Assembly: GCA_018711225.1 (NCBI GenBank)
Contig: DVIP01000149.1
Span: 1-34,146, forward strand
DNA from: Candidatus Cryptobacteroides intestinipullorum
Lineage (GTDB): Bacteria > Bacteroidota > Bacteroidia > Bacteroidales > UBA932
Reading direction: 5' to 3'
Length of the DNA stretch: 34,146 nucleotides
In this document: piece after piece, positions 1-7,132 of the stretch
Layout of the letters: each line of letters begins with the position of its first letter
Position numbering within the stretch: the first letter of the stretch is position 1
The notes under the pieces: model-generated
Database searches by the model: none
The model's input: the letters and a program-made list of their open reading frames with translations, nothing else
What the model was told of the DNA's origin: nothing
Position numbers and translations under genes: made by a program

Positions 1-89
1 TAGGAATATCTTCCGCCGTATCCTGCCTTGAAAAGTGCAGGACTTGACGATGTGTCTATCGGGTTTCCTATAAGTCCGAACTTATTCAT
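1..89 (-). CDS. aroE: Shikimate dehydrogenase, N-terminal fragment (cut by window edge)
   Basis: Only the first 29 residues are inside the window; the gene runs off the left edge. They begin [20 protein letters not shown], which matches the start of AroE: a first beta strand, then the shikimate-binding loop usually written GxPIxHSxSP. AroE reduces 3-dehydroshikimate to shikimate with NADPH in the cytosolic chorismate pathway. The usual His of the HS pair is Thr here, while the serines and the SP are kept. The ATG lies inside the end of the upstream methyltransferase gene, with 8 bases of overlap, so the two are probably translationally coupled. The identification rests on the N-terminal motif alone; the catalytic Lys/Asp and NADP-binding domain lie outside the window. 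Confidence 0.72.
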   Translation of the reverse strand, partial: MNKFGLIGNPIDTSSSPALFKAGYGGRYS

Positions 90-900
90 TGTCTTTCATC
101 TTGCGTTGTCTTACCGCCTCATACAGAAGGATGGCTGCCGAGACGGAAACGTTGAGGGAATCCAGTTTTCCGAGCATCGGTATCCTTATGTGTCTGTCGG
201 CGTTCTGTCTCCATATTCCTGTCAGCCCGGTGGATTCCGTGCCCATCACTATGGCCGTGCCGCAGGTCATGTCCGTGTCATAATACAGCGAGGAATCCTG
301 AAGCTGTGCCGTGAGAATCCGTATATCGTTGGCCTTGAGCCAGGATATGGTCTCTTCCGAGCCTGCGGCGACTGTCTGTGTGGTGAATACGGCGCCGGTG
401 CTGGCTCTGATCAGGTTGGGGTTGGTCAGGTCGGTGAGGGGATCGCAGACTATTACGGCGTCTGCTCCTGCCGCATCGGCGCTTCTGAGCACCGCTCCCA
501 GATTTCCCGGTTTCTCGACGGATTCCAGTATGACGACGAGCGGATTCCTGCCCAGGCGTATGTCTCCGAGAGATTTTTCCTGCATGCGTATTTCCGCTAT
601 AATCCCTTCGGTCCCTCCGCGGTATGCGGCCTTTTCATACAGGAAAGGCGGGATTTCTATGAACTGTATGTCCTGTGTCCCGGTTTTCCCGGCGATTCTC
701 AGGACTTCTTCTTCCGGACAGATGTCAGGGCAGAAAAAAAACGTTCTGGCGGAATATCCTGCGTCAAGGCAGCGCTCCAGTTCCCTTTTCCCTTCCACTA
801 CAAAAAGAGCCTTCTCACGCCTCAGTCTGGATTTTTCCTGAAGCGCGAGAAGTTCCTTGAATTTCGGGTTCTGTGCCGATGTTATGGTTTCTTTTTTCAT
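82..900 (-). CDS. TrmH/SpoU-family RNA 2'-O-methyltransferase
   Basis: A 272-residue SPOUT-class methyltransferase that should transfer methyl from SAM to a ribose 2'-OH in rRNA or tRNA. All three SpoU motifs are present: motif 1 near residues 126-140 ([16 protein letters not shown], with the N and R that bind RNA/substrate), motif 2 near 218-226 (VMGTESTGL) and motif 3 near 237-256 (IRIPM then [10 protein letters not shown]), which together form the trefoil-knot SAM site. Residues 1-110 look like the small substrate-binding domain seen in RlmB/TsnR-type proteins (NPKFK near the start, FVVEGKRE at 33-40). The target nucleotide cannot be read from sequence. The ATG overlaps the lysS stop as ATGA, and its own stop overlaps aroE, so all three form one transcription unit. 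Confidence 0.92.
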   Translation of the reverse strand: MKKETITSAQNPKFKELLALQEKSRLRREKALFVVEGKRELERCLDAGYSARTFFFCPDICPEEEVLRIAGKTGTQDIQFIEIPPFLYEKAAYRGGTEGIIAEIRMQEKSLGDIRLGRNPLVVILESVEKPGNLGAVLRSADAAGADAVIVCDPLTDLTNPNLIRASTGAVFTTQTVAAGSEETISWLKANDIRILTAQLQDSSLYYDTDMTCGTAIVMGTESTGLTGIWRQNADRHIRIPMLGKLDSLNVSVSAAILLYEAVRQRKMKDNE

Positions 901-2423
901 TCCGTTCCCTGAGCCTTCTTCGGCCTCATCTGAGGGAAGAACAGTACATCCTGGATGGTAGGGGAGTTCGTCATGAACATGGTCAGACGGTCGATTCCCA
1001 TACCCATGCCTGATGTCGGAGGCATGCCGTATTCGAGTGCACGCACGAAGTCCATATCTATGTACATGGCCTCGTCATCCCCGTGTTCCCTCTGTTTCAG
1101 CTGGTCCTGGAATCTCTCCAGCTGGTCGATGGGGTCATTCAGCTCGCTGTAGGCGTTTGCCAGTTCCTTGCCGCAGACGAACAGTTCGAAACGTTCCGTG
1201 AGATCCGGATTGCTGCGGTGTCTTTTGGTAAGCGGAGACATCGAGACAGGGTAGTCCGTGATGAATGTAGGCTGCACAAGATGTTTCTCGCAATATTCCC
1301 CGAAGATGGCGTCTATCAGCTTGCCTTCGCCCATCTCGTTGGTTACAGGGACGTTGAGTTTGCCGCATGTCTCGCGGAGCTGTTTCTCGTCCATGCCGGC
1401 CACATCGACTCCTGCATATTCCTTTATGGCCTCGAGCATCGGAAGCCTCCTGTATGGCGGCTTGAAATCCACTTTCTGCTCTCCGATAGTCACCTCGGTA
1501 GTCCCGTGCAGTGTCATCGCGATTTTCTCAAGCATCTTTTCCACGAACTCCATCATCCAGATGTAGTCCTTGTAGGCTACGTAGATTTCCATGCAGGTAA
1601 ATTCCGGGTTATGGGTCTTGTCCATGCCTTCGTTGCGGAAATCCTTGGCGAACTCGTAGACACCCGAATAGCCTCCTACGATAAGCCTCTTGAGATAAAG
1701 TTCGTTGGCGATACGCAGGTAGAGGTCTATGTCAAGCGCGTTGTGATGAGTTATGAACGGACGGGCCGTGGCTCCCCCCGGAATGGACTGGAGTATGGGA
1801 GTCTCGACTTCGAGGCATCCTGCAGCGTTGAAGTACTCGCGCATCGTGGCTATGATTTTGCTCCTCATCACGAAAGTCTGGCGCACCTGCGGGTTCACGA
1901 TCAGATCCACATATCTCTGTCTGTATTTCAGCTCCGGATCTGTGAAAGCATCGTAGACCTCCCCGTCCTTCTCCTTGACGATAGGCAGTACGCGGAGTGA
2001 CTTGCTGAGCACCGTCAGTTCTTTGGCATGGACTGAAAGCTGTCCGGTCTGCGTGATGAACGCATATCCCTTTATACCTATTATATCACCTATGTCGAGA
2101 AGTTTCTTGAACACGGTGTTGTACATGGTCTTGTCTTCTCCGGGGCATATTTCGTCCCTCTTGACATACACCTGGATGCGTCCTGTCTCGTCCTGGAGTT
2201 CGATGAAGGATGCCGCGCCCATGATCCTGCGTGACATGATTCTTCCGGCGATGACTACATCTGCCAGGTTGCCTTTTTCAGGATCGTATTCGTCCTTTAT
2301 CTTCCGTGCTGTGGCATTTACCGGATAAAGTGCTGCAGGATAAGGGTCTATGCCCAATTCTCTGAGCTTTCCAAGAGCCTCGCGCCTGTTACGCTCCTGC
2401 TCGTTCAATTCTGAAATTTCCAT
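897..2423 (-). CDS. lysS: Lysyl-tRNA synthetase, class II
   Basis: A 508-residue class II aminoacyl-tRNA synthetase that charges tRNA-Lys with lysine using ATP in the cytosol. Residues about 55-160 are the OB-fold anticodon-binding domain ([11 protein letters not shown], then [19 protein letters not shown]). Motif 2 starts near residue 262 ([20 protein letters not shown]) and motif 3 lies near 472-482 (GMGMGIDRL), with the ATP-binding Arg. The protein is about the length of the E. coli enzyme; I recall longer, C-terminally extended LysRS in Bacteroides, and none is seen here. It is the first gene of an overlapping set with the methyltransferase and aroE. A -7 box lies about 155 bases upstream, leaving a long leader with a stable hairpin. 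Confidence 0.97.
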   Translation of the reverse strand: MEISELNEQERNRREALGKLRELGIDPYPAALYPVNATARKIKDEYDPEKGNLADVVIAGRIMSRRIMGAASFIELQDETGRIQVYVKRDEICPGEDKTMYNTVFKKLLDIGDIIGIKGYAFITQTGQLSVHAKELTVLSKSLRVLPIVKEKDGEVYDAFTDPELKYRQRYVDLIVNPQVRQTFVMRSKIIATMREYFNAAGCLEVETPILQSIPGGATARPFITHHNALDIDLYLRIANELYLKRLIVGGYSGVYEFAKDFRNEGMDKTHNPEFTCMEIYVAYKDYIWMMEFVEKMLEKIAMTLHGTTEVTIGEQKVDFKPPYRRLPMLEAIKEYAGVDVAGMDEKQLRETCGKLNVPVTNEMGEGKLIDAIFGEYCEKHLVQPTFITDYPVSMSPLTKRHRSNPDLTERFELFVCGKELANAYSELNDPIDQLERFQDQLKQREHGDDEAMYIDMDFVRALEYGMPPTSGMGMGIDRLTMFMTNSPTIQDVLFFPQMRPKKAQGTE

Positions 2424-2518
2424 ATATCACCTAAAAAATTATTCTGACAATATTCCCGGGACAATGACTTTGCGCCGCTTCATCCGTTCTTGAGGCTTTC
2501 GCCGCAACAGCCCTGTAT

Positions 2519-2551
2519 CCGATATGTCCGTATCCGGAGCAACAATATCGG
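2519..2551 (-). promoter_or_regulatory. Nested hairpin in the lysS 5' leader
   Basis: Read on the minus strand, an outer stem CCGATAT/ATATCGG (2545-2551 with 2519-2525) encloses an inner stem TCCG-GATA-CGGA (2527-2538). It lies between the proposed lysS -7 box and the start codon, about 96 bases before the ATG. I recognise no T-box or L-box lysine riboswitch consensus. A regulatory role is inference; the perfect nested pairing is what the sequence shows. Confidence 0.4.
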
Positions 2552-2578
2552 AACAGGCCGGAAACTGCCCCCAGCCTG

Positions 2579-2586
2579 CAAAAATA
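2579..2586 (-). promoter_or_regulatory. Bacteroidota-type -7 box for lysS
   Basis: The minus strand reads TATTTTTG, a full match to the Bacteroidota sigma-A -7 consensus TAnnTTTG. No good TTG element is found 19-21 bases further up. If used, transcription would start near 2573 and the lysS leader would be about 150 bases. Confidence 0.45.
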
Positions 2587-2605
2587 CAACTTAAATTATT
2601 TTTAT

Positions 2606-2636
2606 CCTTGATTTCCCTCAAAAAATGAGGGCAAGG
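2606..2636 (-). terminator. Hairpin directly after the HAD phosphatase gene
   Basis: CCTTG pairs with CAAGG (2606-2610 and 2632-2636) and CCCTCA with TGAGGG (2615-2620 and 2626-2631) around a 5-base loop, with a 4-base bulge on one side. The stem begins right at the HAD stop codon. There is no clean U-tract afterwards, only an AT-rich run, so termination is plausible but not assured. Confidence 0.42.
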
Positions 2637-3281
2637 CTATAAACCGATGCCGAAAGATGTCGCGATAGCCTGACGTATGTCCAGGAAATCATCCACTACC
2701 AGATCCGCATACGGCGCTACTGCATCCCTGCTGTTTGTGGTGGCGAGAGCTATGACTTTCCCTCTTGCATCCCTTGCCGACTTGAGTCCGTTGAAGGAGT
2801 CCTCGAATATGAATGTGTTTTCAGGTACGGAGCCGCATACCTTCATTCCCAGAAGGTAGCATTCGGGATCCGGCTTGGACCTGGAGAAGTCATCCCCTGT
2901 CAGGATATGGTCTACAAGGGACGGCACCTCCGGCCTTGCCTTGTAGACTTTGGCCATTTTCAGCCTGTTGGAGCTGGTGACTATGGCAGTGGGATAGCCT
3001 TCCCTTTTCAGATATTCCAGAAAATCGTATGCGCCGGGAATGTAATCGAATTTCATTTCCGCCTCGAATCTGTACAGTTTCTGCCTGACCTCTTCCTTTT
3101 TCTGTCTGTCTTCGGGAAAACATCTGTTCAGGGATGTCTCGATAGTCTCTCCCTTGAGCCGTGCCGCCAGTCCGTCCATGCCGAGGTATTCCCGGCCTAT
3201 TTGGTCCCAAAATACCGTATACTGTCCTTCCGAATCGAAAATGACCCCGTCAAGGTCAAAAAGAAATGCTGGTTTTTCCAT
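2637..3281 (-). CDS. HAD-superfamily hydrolase, subfamily IA (phosphatase/phosphoglucomutase-like)
   Basis: A 214-residue cytosolic haloacid-dehalogenase-fold protein. Motif I is FDLDGVIFDSE with nucleophile D9 and acid/base D11; motif II is IVTSSNR; the motif III lysine is in SKPDPE; motif IV is FEDSFNGLKSA. The spacing leaves an alpha-helical cap between motifs I and II, as in beta-phosphoglucomutase, phosphoglycolate phosphatase and related sugar-phosphate phosphatases; the substrate cannot be told from sequence. It stands alone between the lysS unit and the ammonium transporter, 125 bases downstream of the latter. A near-match -7 box (TATATTTC, minus strand 3322-3329, one mismatch) gives it a possible promoter of its own. 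Confidence 0.88.
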   Translation of the reverse strand: MEKPAFLFDLDGVIFDSEGQYTVFWDQIGREYLGMDGLAARLKGETIETSLNRCFPEDRQKKEEVRQKLYRFEAEMKFDYIPGAYDFLEYLKREGYPTAIVTSSNRLKMAKVYKARPEVPSLVDHILTGDDFSRSKPDPECYLLGMKVCGSVPENTFIFEDSFNGLKSARDARGKVIALATTNSRDAVAPYADLVVDDFLDIRQAIATSFGIGL

Positions 3282-3406
3282 AAATTTTCCTGATAATAAT
3301 GACGTGTGCCGTTTGGCGGGCGAAATATAGCAAAAATCCCGCTATGACAGCACTTCCTGATATACATGGAGCAGGAAAAACCAGCGCAAGTTCCGGCTTG
3401 CCAGGG

Positions 3407-4672
3407 TCAATGGTTGTATGCGGATTCCCCGTGTTCGTAGATGTCCAGACCTTCCTCTTCCATTCTCTTGTCCACGCGCAGCCCGACCGTGGCGTCAGTT
3501 GCCTTGAACAGGATGAAAGTGACCGCTGCGGAGAATGCTATGGAAAACAGAGTGGCGATGACCTGTACGAGAAGCTGGTGCCAGTCTCCGTAAAGCGCGC
3601 CCTGGACTCCGTCTTCACCGGTTATCGCGCGGGTGGCGAACACACCTGTCAGGACAGATCCGACTATACCGCCTACGCCATGGACTCCGAATGCGTCCAG
3701 GGAGTCGTCATATCCGAACCGGGGCTTTGCCACAGCTACCATGCAGAAGCATATTGCTGAAGTGATTATGCCTATGAGGAAGGCTCCGAAAAGCCCCACG
3801 CTCCCTGCAGCCGGTGTAATGGCTACCAGTCCGGCCACTGCTCCCGTGCATGTTCCTATCACAGTAGGTTTCTTGTTGAAAATCCAGTCTATAGCCATCC
3901 ATGTGAGTGCGGCGGCCGCAGTAGCGGTATGTGTCACCATGAAAGCATTGGCTGCAATTCCGTCGGCGGCAAGCCCGCTTCCTGCATTGAATCCGAACCA
4001 TCCGAGCCACAGGAAAGCCGTACCCATGAACACGAAAGTCGTATTGTGCGGGGTGATCGGATGCCCTGGCTTGTAGCCGGTCCTTTTTCCCAGCATTATA
4101 GCCATGACAAGGGCGGAAATTCCGGCATTGATATGGACGACCGTGCCTCCGGCGAAGTCTATCGCTCCCATTTCCTGCAGAAAACCGCCTCCCCACACCC
4201 AGTGTGCCATCGGAAAATAGGCAAGTGTCACCCACAGGACTATGAACACGATATATCCCGAGAATTTGATTCTTTCCGCGAATGCTCCGAGGATGAGTGC
4301 AGGGGTGATGACGGCGAACATGCACTGGAACATTGCGAAAAGCAGTTCGGGGATATTGCCAGAGGTGACGGAATCAGGAGAGATGCCGTTCATGAATGCC
4401 TTGCCGAAGCCTCCCATGACGAATGCCAGAGGATTGCCTTTTTCGGCGAAACTAGTGTCGAATACCCAGCTGTAGCCGAATATTACCCACAGAATACTCA
4501 CGACAGCCACTAAAAATATGGTCTGCATGATGATGCTCAATACGTTCTTCTGCCTTACAAGGCCTCCGTAGAACAGGGCTATGCCGGGAATACTCATCAG
4601 CAGTACGAGCATGGTGGAGGTAAGCATCCAGGCGGTGTTGCCTGAATCTATCAATAATAGAGTATGTGTCAT
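3407..4672 (-). CDS. amt: Ammonium transporter, Amt/Mep/Rh family
   Basis: A 421-residue inner-membrane channel with about eleven transmembrane helices that takes up ammonium. The twin pore histidines are H180 (GGTVVHINAG) and H331 (FGVHGVGGIVG). The N-terminal FYGGLVRQKN and the C-terminal tail EEEGLDIYEHGESAY, which contacts PII proteins in this family, are both present. It is the last gene of a three-gene minus-strand unit: a TorF-like outer-membrane protein, then PII, then Amt, with 55 bases between PII and Amt. I see no separate promoter in that gap. The pairing with PII implies post-translational gating of uptake by nitrogen and energy status. Confidence 0.97.
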   Translation of the reverse strand: MTHTLLLIDSGNTAWMLTSTMLVLLMSIPGIALFYGGLVRQKNVLSIIMQTIFLVAVVSILWVIFGYSWVFDTSFAEKGNPLAFVMGGFGKAFMNGISPDSVTSGNIPELLFAMFQCMFAVITPALILGAFAERIKFSGYIVFIVLWVTLAYFPMAHWVWGGGFLQEMGAIDFAGGTVVHINAGISALVMAIMLGKRTGYKPGHPITPHNTTFVFMGTAFLWLGWFGFNAGSGLAADGIAANAFMVTHTATAAAALTWMAIDWIFNKKPTVIGTCTGAVAGLVAITPAAGSVGLFGAFLIGIITSAICFCMVAVAKPRFGYDDSLDAFGVHGVGGIVGSVLTGVFATRAITGEDGVQGALYGDWHQLLVQVIATLFSIAFSAAVTFILFKATDATVGLRVDKRMEEEGLDIYEHGESAYNH

Positions 4673-4727
4673 GTCTGATTTGTTTTACAAGTTCGTGTAT
4701 CAAGATTAATAATGGGGATGTCAGGGT

Positions 4728-5084
4728 CTACTTTTCCTGTTCGGCGTTGTACAGGGCGATGTCGCCGCGTTCGCCGGTCCGTATTCTGACGGCATCTTCT
4801 ACGGGGATAATGAAGATGCGTCCGTCTCCTATTTCTCCTGTACGGGCGGCACCGGTGATGGTCCTGACGGTCTTTTCCACATTTTTGTCACGTACTACTA
4901 TCGACAGAAGGATGCGTTCGATAGAGCTTGTGTCATAGACTATTCCGCGATAGATGCGCCCCTGCCTGGTTTTTCCTACGCCGCGTACGTCATAATAGGA
5001 AAACCATTCGATGTCTGCATCGAGCAGGGCCTGTTTTACATCGTCGAACCTGGTCCGGCGGATGATTGCTTCAATTTTTTTCAT
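4728..5084 (-). CDS. glnK: PII nitrogen-regulatory protein (GlnB/GlnK family)
   Basis: A 118-residue trimeric signal protein that senses ATP/ADP and 2-oxoglutarate and, beside an amt gene, is expected to dock on and block the transporter. The start KKIEAIIRRTRFDDVKQAL and the C-terminal PII signature (TGEIGDGRIFIIPVEDAVRI) are clear. The T-loop is unusual: between G37 and the LYRG-equivalent tyrosine it is one residue shorter than E. coli GlnB, and the downstream LPK-type stretch reads SIER. Tyrosines equivalent to E. coli Y46 and Y51 (Y45, Y50) remain. Whether it is uridylylated is unknown, as no glnD lies in the window. GlnK rather than GlnB is chosen from linkage to amt. Confidence 0.95.
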   Translation of the reverse strand: MKKIEAIIRRTRFDDVKQALLDADIEWFSYYDVRGVGKTRQGRIYRGIVYDTSSIERILLSIVVRDKNVEKTVRTITGAARTGEIGDGRIFIIPVEDAVRIRTGERGDIALYNAEQEK

Positions 5085-5178
5085 ATTCGGATAATTTTGT
5101 TTGTTGAAAACTGCTGATTTTCCGGAATCCCGGTGAATTTCATCGAATCAATGTCTGATGTCAGGATTGTCATCTGGA

Positions 5179-5910
5179 TTAAAGGCATATTCCGGCGATC
5201 AGGTGAGCCGCTTCCGTCGTCGGATTCCATGTCAGCTGGACATAAGCCGATGTCTGCCATTCTTTCAGTATGCAGAAGTTTTTCAATGCCCTGATGCTGA
5301 CTTCGCAGACTGCAAACCCGTTTACTGCCTGTATGGCATGTGCGGAATTGCTTCCTCCGTTGTAGAAGTCGTTCTGCCAGGGTGTCGCTCCTGCGGTGAC
5401 TTTCCATCCGAGATCTGCAAAATCGAATGGCGCCGAGATGGAAAAGTAAGATGCGTAGGCTTTTGCCCCATTCTGACGGTATCCGGTGTTCCCGGCGAAG
5501 TTGGTGTACCAGTCTATGGCAAGGAATCCGAAATCATAGCCTGCATGTGCTTCGAAAGTGTGCATGGTATTGCCGTCGCCGTAGTGGAAGTAGCCTGCAC
5601 CTCCGTCAAACCAGTAGTCAGTGACGGAGATATTGAACCCGTGGAATGCATATCCTATGGTCAGGTCTACCTCCCTGGTGTCATTCCGGCTGAAGCCTGC
5701 AGATCCCCAGGCGGAAAGTGATAATCCCTTCCAGGACAGAGACAGTGACGGCTGGATGCTCGCGTTTCCGAGGTCCTGGCCTCTCCAGACGTAACTGCTT
5801 GCCAGTTCGATACCTGCACTGGCCTGGAACTTTTCTTGTGCAACAGAAGACATAGGGTTGGCCAAGGCTGCCGAAAACGGCATCATCGCCAGAGCTAACA
5901 ATTTTTTCAT
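5179..5910 (-). CDS. TorF-like putative outer-membrane porin
   Basis: A 243-residue protein with an N-terminal signal sequence (MKKLLALAMMPFSAALANP) followed by a beta-rich sequence of alternating aromatic and polar residues, as in outer-membrane barrels. The order GIELASSYVWRGQDLG, repeated WKGLSLSAWGSAG-type strands and a C-terminal strand ending in hydrophobics (HLIAGICL) match the TorF family of putative porins (TIGR02001, from memory). An ATG eight codons earlier (5934) is possible, but the chosen start gives a normal signal peptide and a leader of about 50 bases from the -7 box. It leads the operon with PII and Amt, 94 bases before the PII gene. A role in letting ammonium or another nitrogen source across the outer membrane is inferred from position. 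Confidence 0.82.
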   Translation of the reverse strand: MKKLLALAMMPFSAALANPMSSVAQEKFQASAGIELASSYVWRGQDLGNASIQPSLSLSWKGLSLSAWGSAGFSRNDTREVDLTIGYAFHGFNISVTDYWFDGGAGYFHYGDGNTMHTFEAHAGYDFGFLAIDWYTNFAGNTGYRQNGAKAYASYFSISAPFDFADLGWKVTAGATPWQNDFYNGGSNSAHAIQAVNGFAVCEVSIRALKNFCILKEWQTSAYVQLTWNPTTEAAHLIAGICL

Positions 5911-5968
5911 AGTACAATTCTTTTGTTGGAACAAGTAACCGGCTGCTTGTCTTTCTGTTTTACATGTG

Positions 5969-6003
5969 CAAATTTACCGTACAGAATGCATATAGTGCGC
6001 AAA
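5969..6003 (-). promoter_or_regulatory. Promoter of the torF-glnK-amt operon
   Basis: On the minus strand TAAATTTG at 5969-5976 matches the -7 consensus TAnnTTTG exactly. A TTTG at 6000-6003 could be the -33 element, though the 23-base spacer is longer than usual. The predicted start of transcription, near 5963, leaves about 50 bases before the chosen ATG. Confidence 0.6.
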
Positions 6004-6128
6004 TATTTCTGGAAAACAGTATGTTCCGGAAATATCTGTTTTAAATGATAATTTTTGACGAGAAATTTTTAAATAATTTTCAATATTTCAGGGTTTCAGA
6101 TAATGATTTTCAATCGAAAAATAATGAC

Positions 6129-6162
6129 TTCGTACCGGCAGATTTTTCGTACCGGCAGATTT
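6129..6162. repeat. Tandem direct repeat, two 17-base units
   Basis: The 17-base unit TTCGTACCGGCAGATTT occurs at 6129-6145 and again, identical and directly adjacent, at 6146-6162. The second copy forms the left arm of the palindrome at 6152-6174, so the first looks like a duplication of that arm or of a repeat-element border. Confidence 0.85.
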
Positions 6163-6174
6163 GCAATCTGCCGG
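6152..6174. repeat. Palindromic element (REP-like)
   Basis: A perfect inverted repeat: 10-base arms CCGGCAGATT and AATCTGCCGG around TGC. Together with the palindrome 10 bases further on, which shares the TTGCAA/TTTGCAAT-type centre, it looks like the short GC-rich palindromes scattered between genes in many Bacteroidota. No REP-associated transposase lies in the window. Confidence 0.7.
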
Positions 6175-6180
6175 GATATA

Positions 6181-6211
6181 AAAAAACAACCGGATTGCAA
6201 ATCCGGTTGTT
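6181..6211 (-). terminator. Intrinsic terminator of the rubrerythrin gene (also a palindromic repeat)
   Basis: A perfect 12-base-pair stem (AACAACCGGATT at 6185-6196 with AATCCGGTTGTT at 6200-6211) with a 3-base loop is followed on the minus strand by a run of T (from 6186 downward, TTTTTTATA). That is the classic stem plus U-tract, about 105 bases after the rubrerythrin stop. The shared GGATTGCAAATCC core suggests it is also a dispersed repeat recruited as a terminator. Confidence 0.75.
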
Positions 6212-6315
6212 CGATAAGGATTCCGTTGTACGAAGACGAAATGTCAGTACTGTTTCGCGTCAGAATAAGTACTTCTGTCTGGACTCCCTAAACATCTGTG
6301 GAACAGTGTTCCTGA

Positions 6316-6870
6316 CTATTTCTTGAAATACCTGTTGTAAAGACCCTGGAAACCTGCTCCGTGACGGGCTTCGTCCTTGCACATCTCATGTACAGTGTCA
6401 TGGATGGCGTCGAGGTTCTGGGCCTTTGCAAGCTTGGCGATACGCAGCTTGTCCTCGCATGCGCCTGCTTCTGCTTCCATTCTCTTCCTTACGTTGGTTT
6501 CGGTGTCCCAAACGACTTCTCCGAGAAGCTCGGCGAACCTGGCTGCATGGTCTGCCTCTTCGTATGCATATCTCTTGAAAGCCTCTGCGATTTCAGGATA
6601 ACCTTCCCTGTCTGCCTGGCGGCTCATGGCGATATACATGCCCACTTCAGTGCATTCTCCGTTGAAATGGTCTTTCAGCCCCTGGAGGATTTCAGGATCA
6701 ATATCCTTGGCTACTCCGAGCTTGTGCTCGTCAGCCCATGTTATAGAGCCTTCGGTTTCAACTACTTCTACGAATTTATCTGCTTTTGCATGGCATATAG
6801 GGCACTCTGCCGGTGCGCTTTCCCCTTCATGGATGTATCCGCAAACGAGACATCTGAATTTCTTTTTCAT
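6316..6870 (-). CDS. Reverse rubrerythrin (rubredoxin domain first), peroxide reductase
   Basis: A 184-residue cytosolic non-haem iron protein. Residues 5-35 are a rubredoxin-type domain with C7-x2-C10 and C23-x2-C26; residues about 60-184 are a ferritin-like four-helix bundle with di-iron ligands in [28 protein letters not shown] and [10 protein letters not shown]. Having the rubredoxin at the N-terminus makes it the reverse type, which in anaerobes reduces hydrogen peroxide with electrons passed through rubredoxin. It has a near-perfect promoter, a good ribosome site (AAAGGA) and an inverted repeat resembling a PerR box in its leader. It is transcribed alone and ends at the strong hairpin at 6181-6211. 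The divergent neighbour is addB. Confidence 0.95.
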   Translation of the reverse strand: MKKKFRCLVCGYIHEGESAPAECPICHAKADKFVEVVETEGSITWADEHKLGVAKDIDPEILQGLKDHFNGECTEVGMYIAMSRQADREGYPEIAEAFKRYAYEEADHAARFAELLGEVVWDTETNVRKRMEAEAGACEDKLRIAKLAKAQNLDAIHDTVHEMCKDEARHGAGFQGLYNRYFKK

Positions 6871-6905
6871 AATGATTGTCCTTTAAATTATTGTGATTAT
6901 CTAAA

Positions 6906-6920
6906 TTTGAATAATTCAAA
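6906..6920. promoter_or_regulatory. Candidate PerR/Fur-type operator (7-1-7 inverted repeat)
   Basis: TTTGAAT-A-ATTCAAA is a perfect 7-1-7 inverted repeat. It has the geometry and AAT-N-ATT core of the Per box (consensus TTATAATNATTATAA), matching five of seven positions per arm. It sits just after the predicted transcription start of the rubrerythrin gene, where a bound repressor would block RNA polymerase. Rubrerythrin genes are known PerR targets in anaerobes; use here is inferred. Confidence 0.5.
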
Positions 6921-6933
6921 ATTATTTCGAATG

Positions 6934-6964
6934 CAAAGGTAATGTTTTTCTTTTAATATCCAAA
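6934..6964 (-). promoter_or_regulatory. Promoter of the rubrerythrin gene
   Basis: On the minus strand a -33 TTTG (6961-6964), a 19-base spacer and a -7 TACCTTTG (6934-6941) match the Bacteroidota promoter fully. This is the best promoter in the window and puts the start of transcription near 6928, giving a leader of nearly 60 bases. Confidence 0.8.
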
Positions 6965-7119
6965 CTTTTTCTTGAAACCGGGAGACTTTTCACAAAACTC
7001 ATTCCATATTGACACGGATTCGATGAAACGAAAAGTTTCCTGGAATCATGGAAGATACGGATAGATGAATTAAATTTGCAGAAACTGGTCTTGTGCTGCA
7101 CTTTGGCACAATCGTGTGA

Positions 7120-7127
7120 TATCTTTG
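7120..7127 (+). promoter_or_regulatory. -7 box immediately before addB
   Basis: TATCTTTG matches TAnnTTTG. It ends 5 bases before the chosen addB ATG at 7133, so transcription would begin at or next to the start codon. A TTTG at 7102-7105 is nearer (14-base spacer) than a normal -33. Confidence 0.55.
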
Positions 7128-7132
7128 CATTC

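Larger units (their letters stand above)
5911..6315. other. Gene-free interval between torF and rubrerythrin genes
   Basis: This stretch has no convincing gene. It holds the torF promoter, a 17-base tandem repeat (6129-6162), a 23-base palindrome (6152-6174) and a 27-base palindrome (6185-6211) that fits a terminator. The open frame at 6045-6326 on the plus strand runs straight through these palindromes and resembles no family I know. Confidence 0.7.

Noticed and set aside
28..912. 294-codon open frame on the plus strand
   Set aside because: It is antisense to the RNA methyltransferase, which has all three SpoU motifs.
1083..2000. 305-codon open frame on the plus strand
   Set aside because: It is antisense to lysS, which has all class II synthetase motifs.
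2439..2621. 60-codon frame in the lysS leader
   Set aside because: It spans the proposed -7 box and hairpin, has no family resemblance, and would start before the predicted transcription start.
6045..6326. 93-codon frame on the plus strand in the torF/rubrerythrin interval
   Set aside because: It crosses the tandem repeat and both palindromes and ends inside the rubrerythrin gene; its composition is not protein-like.
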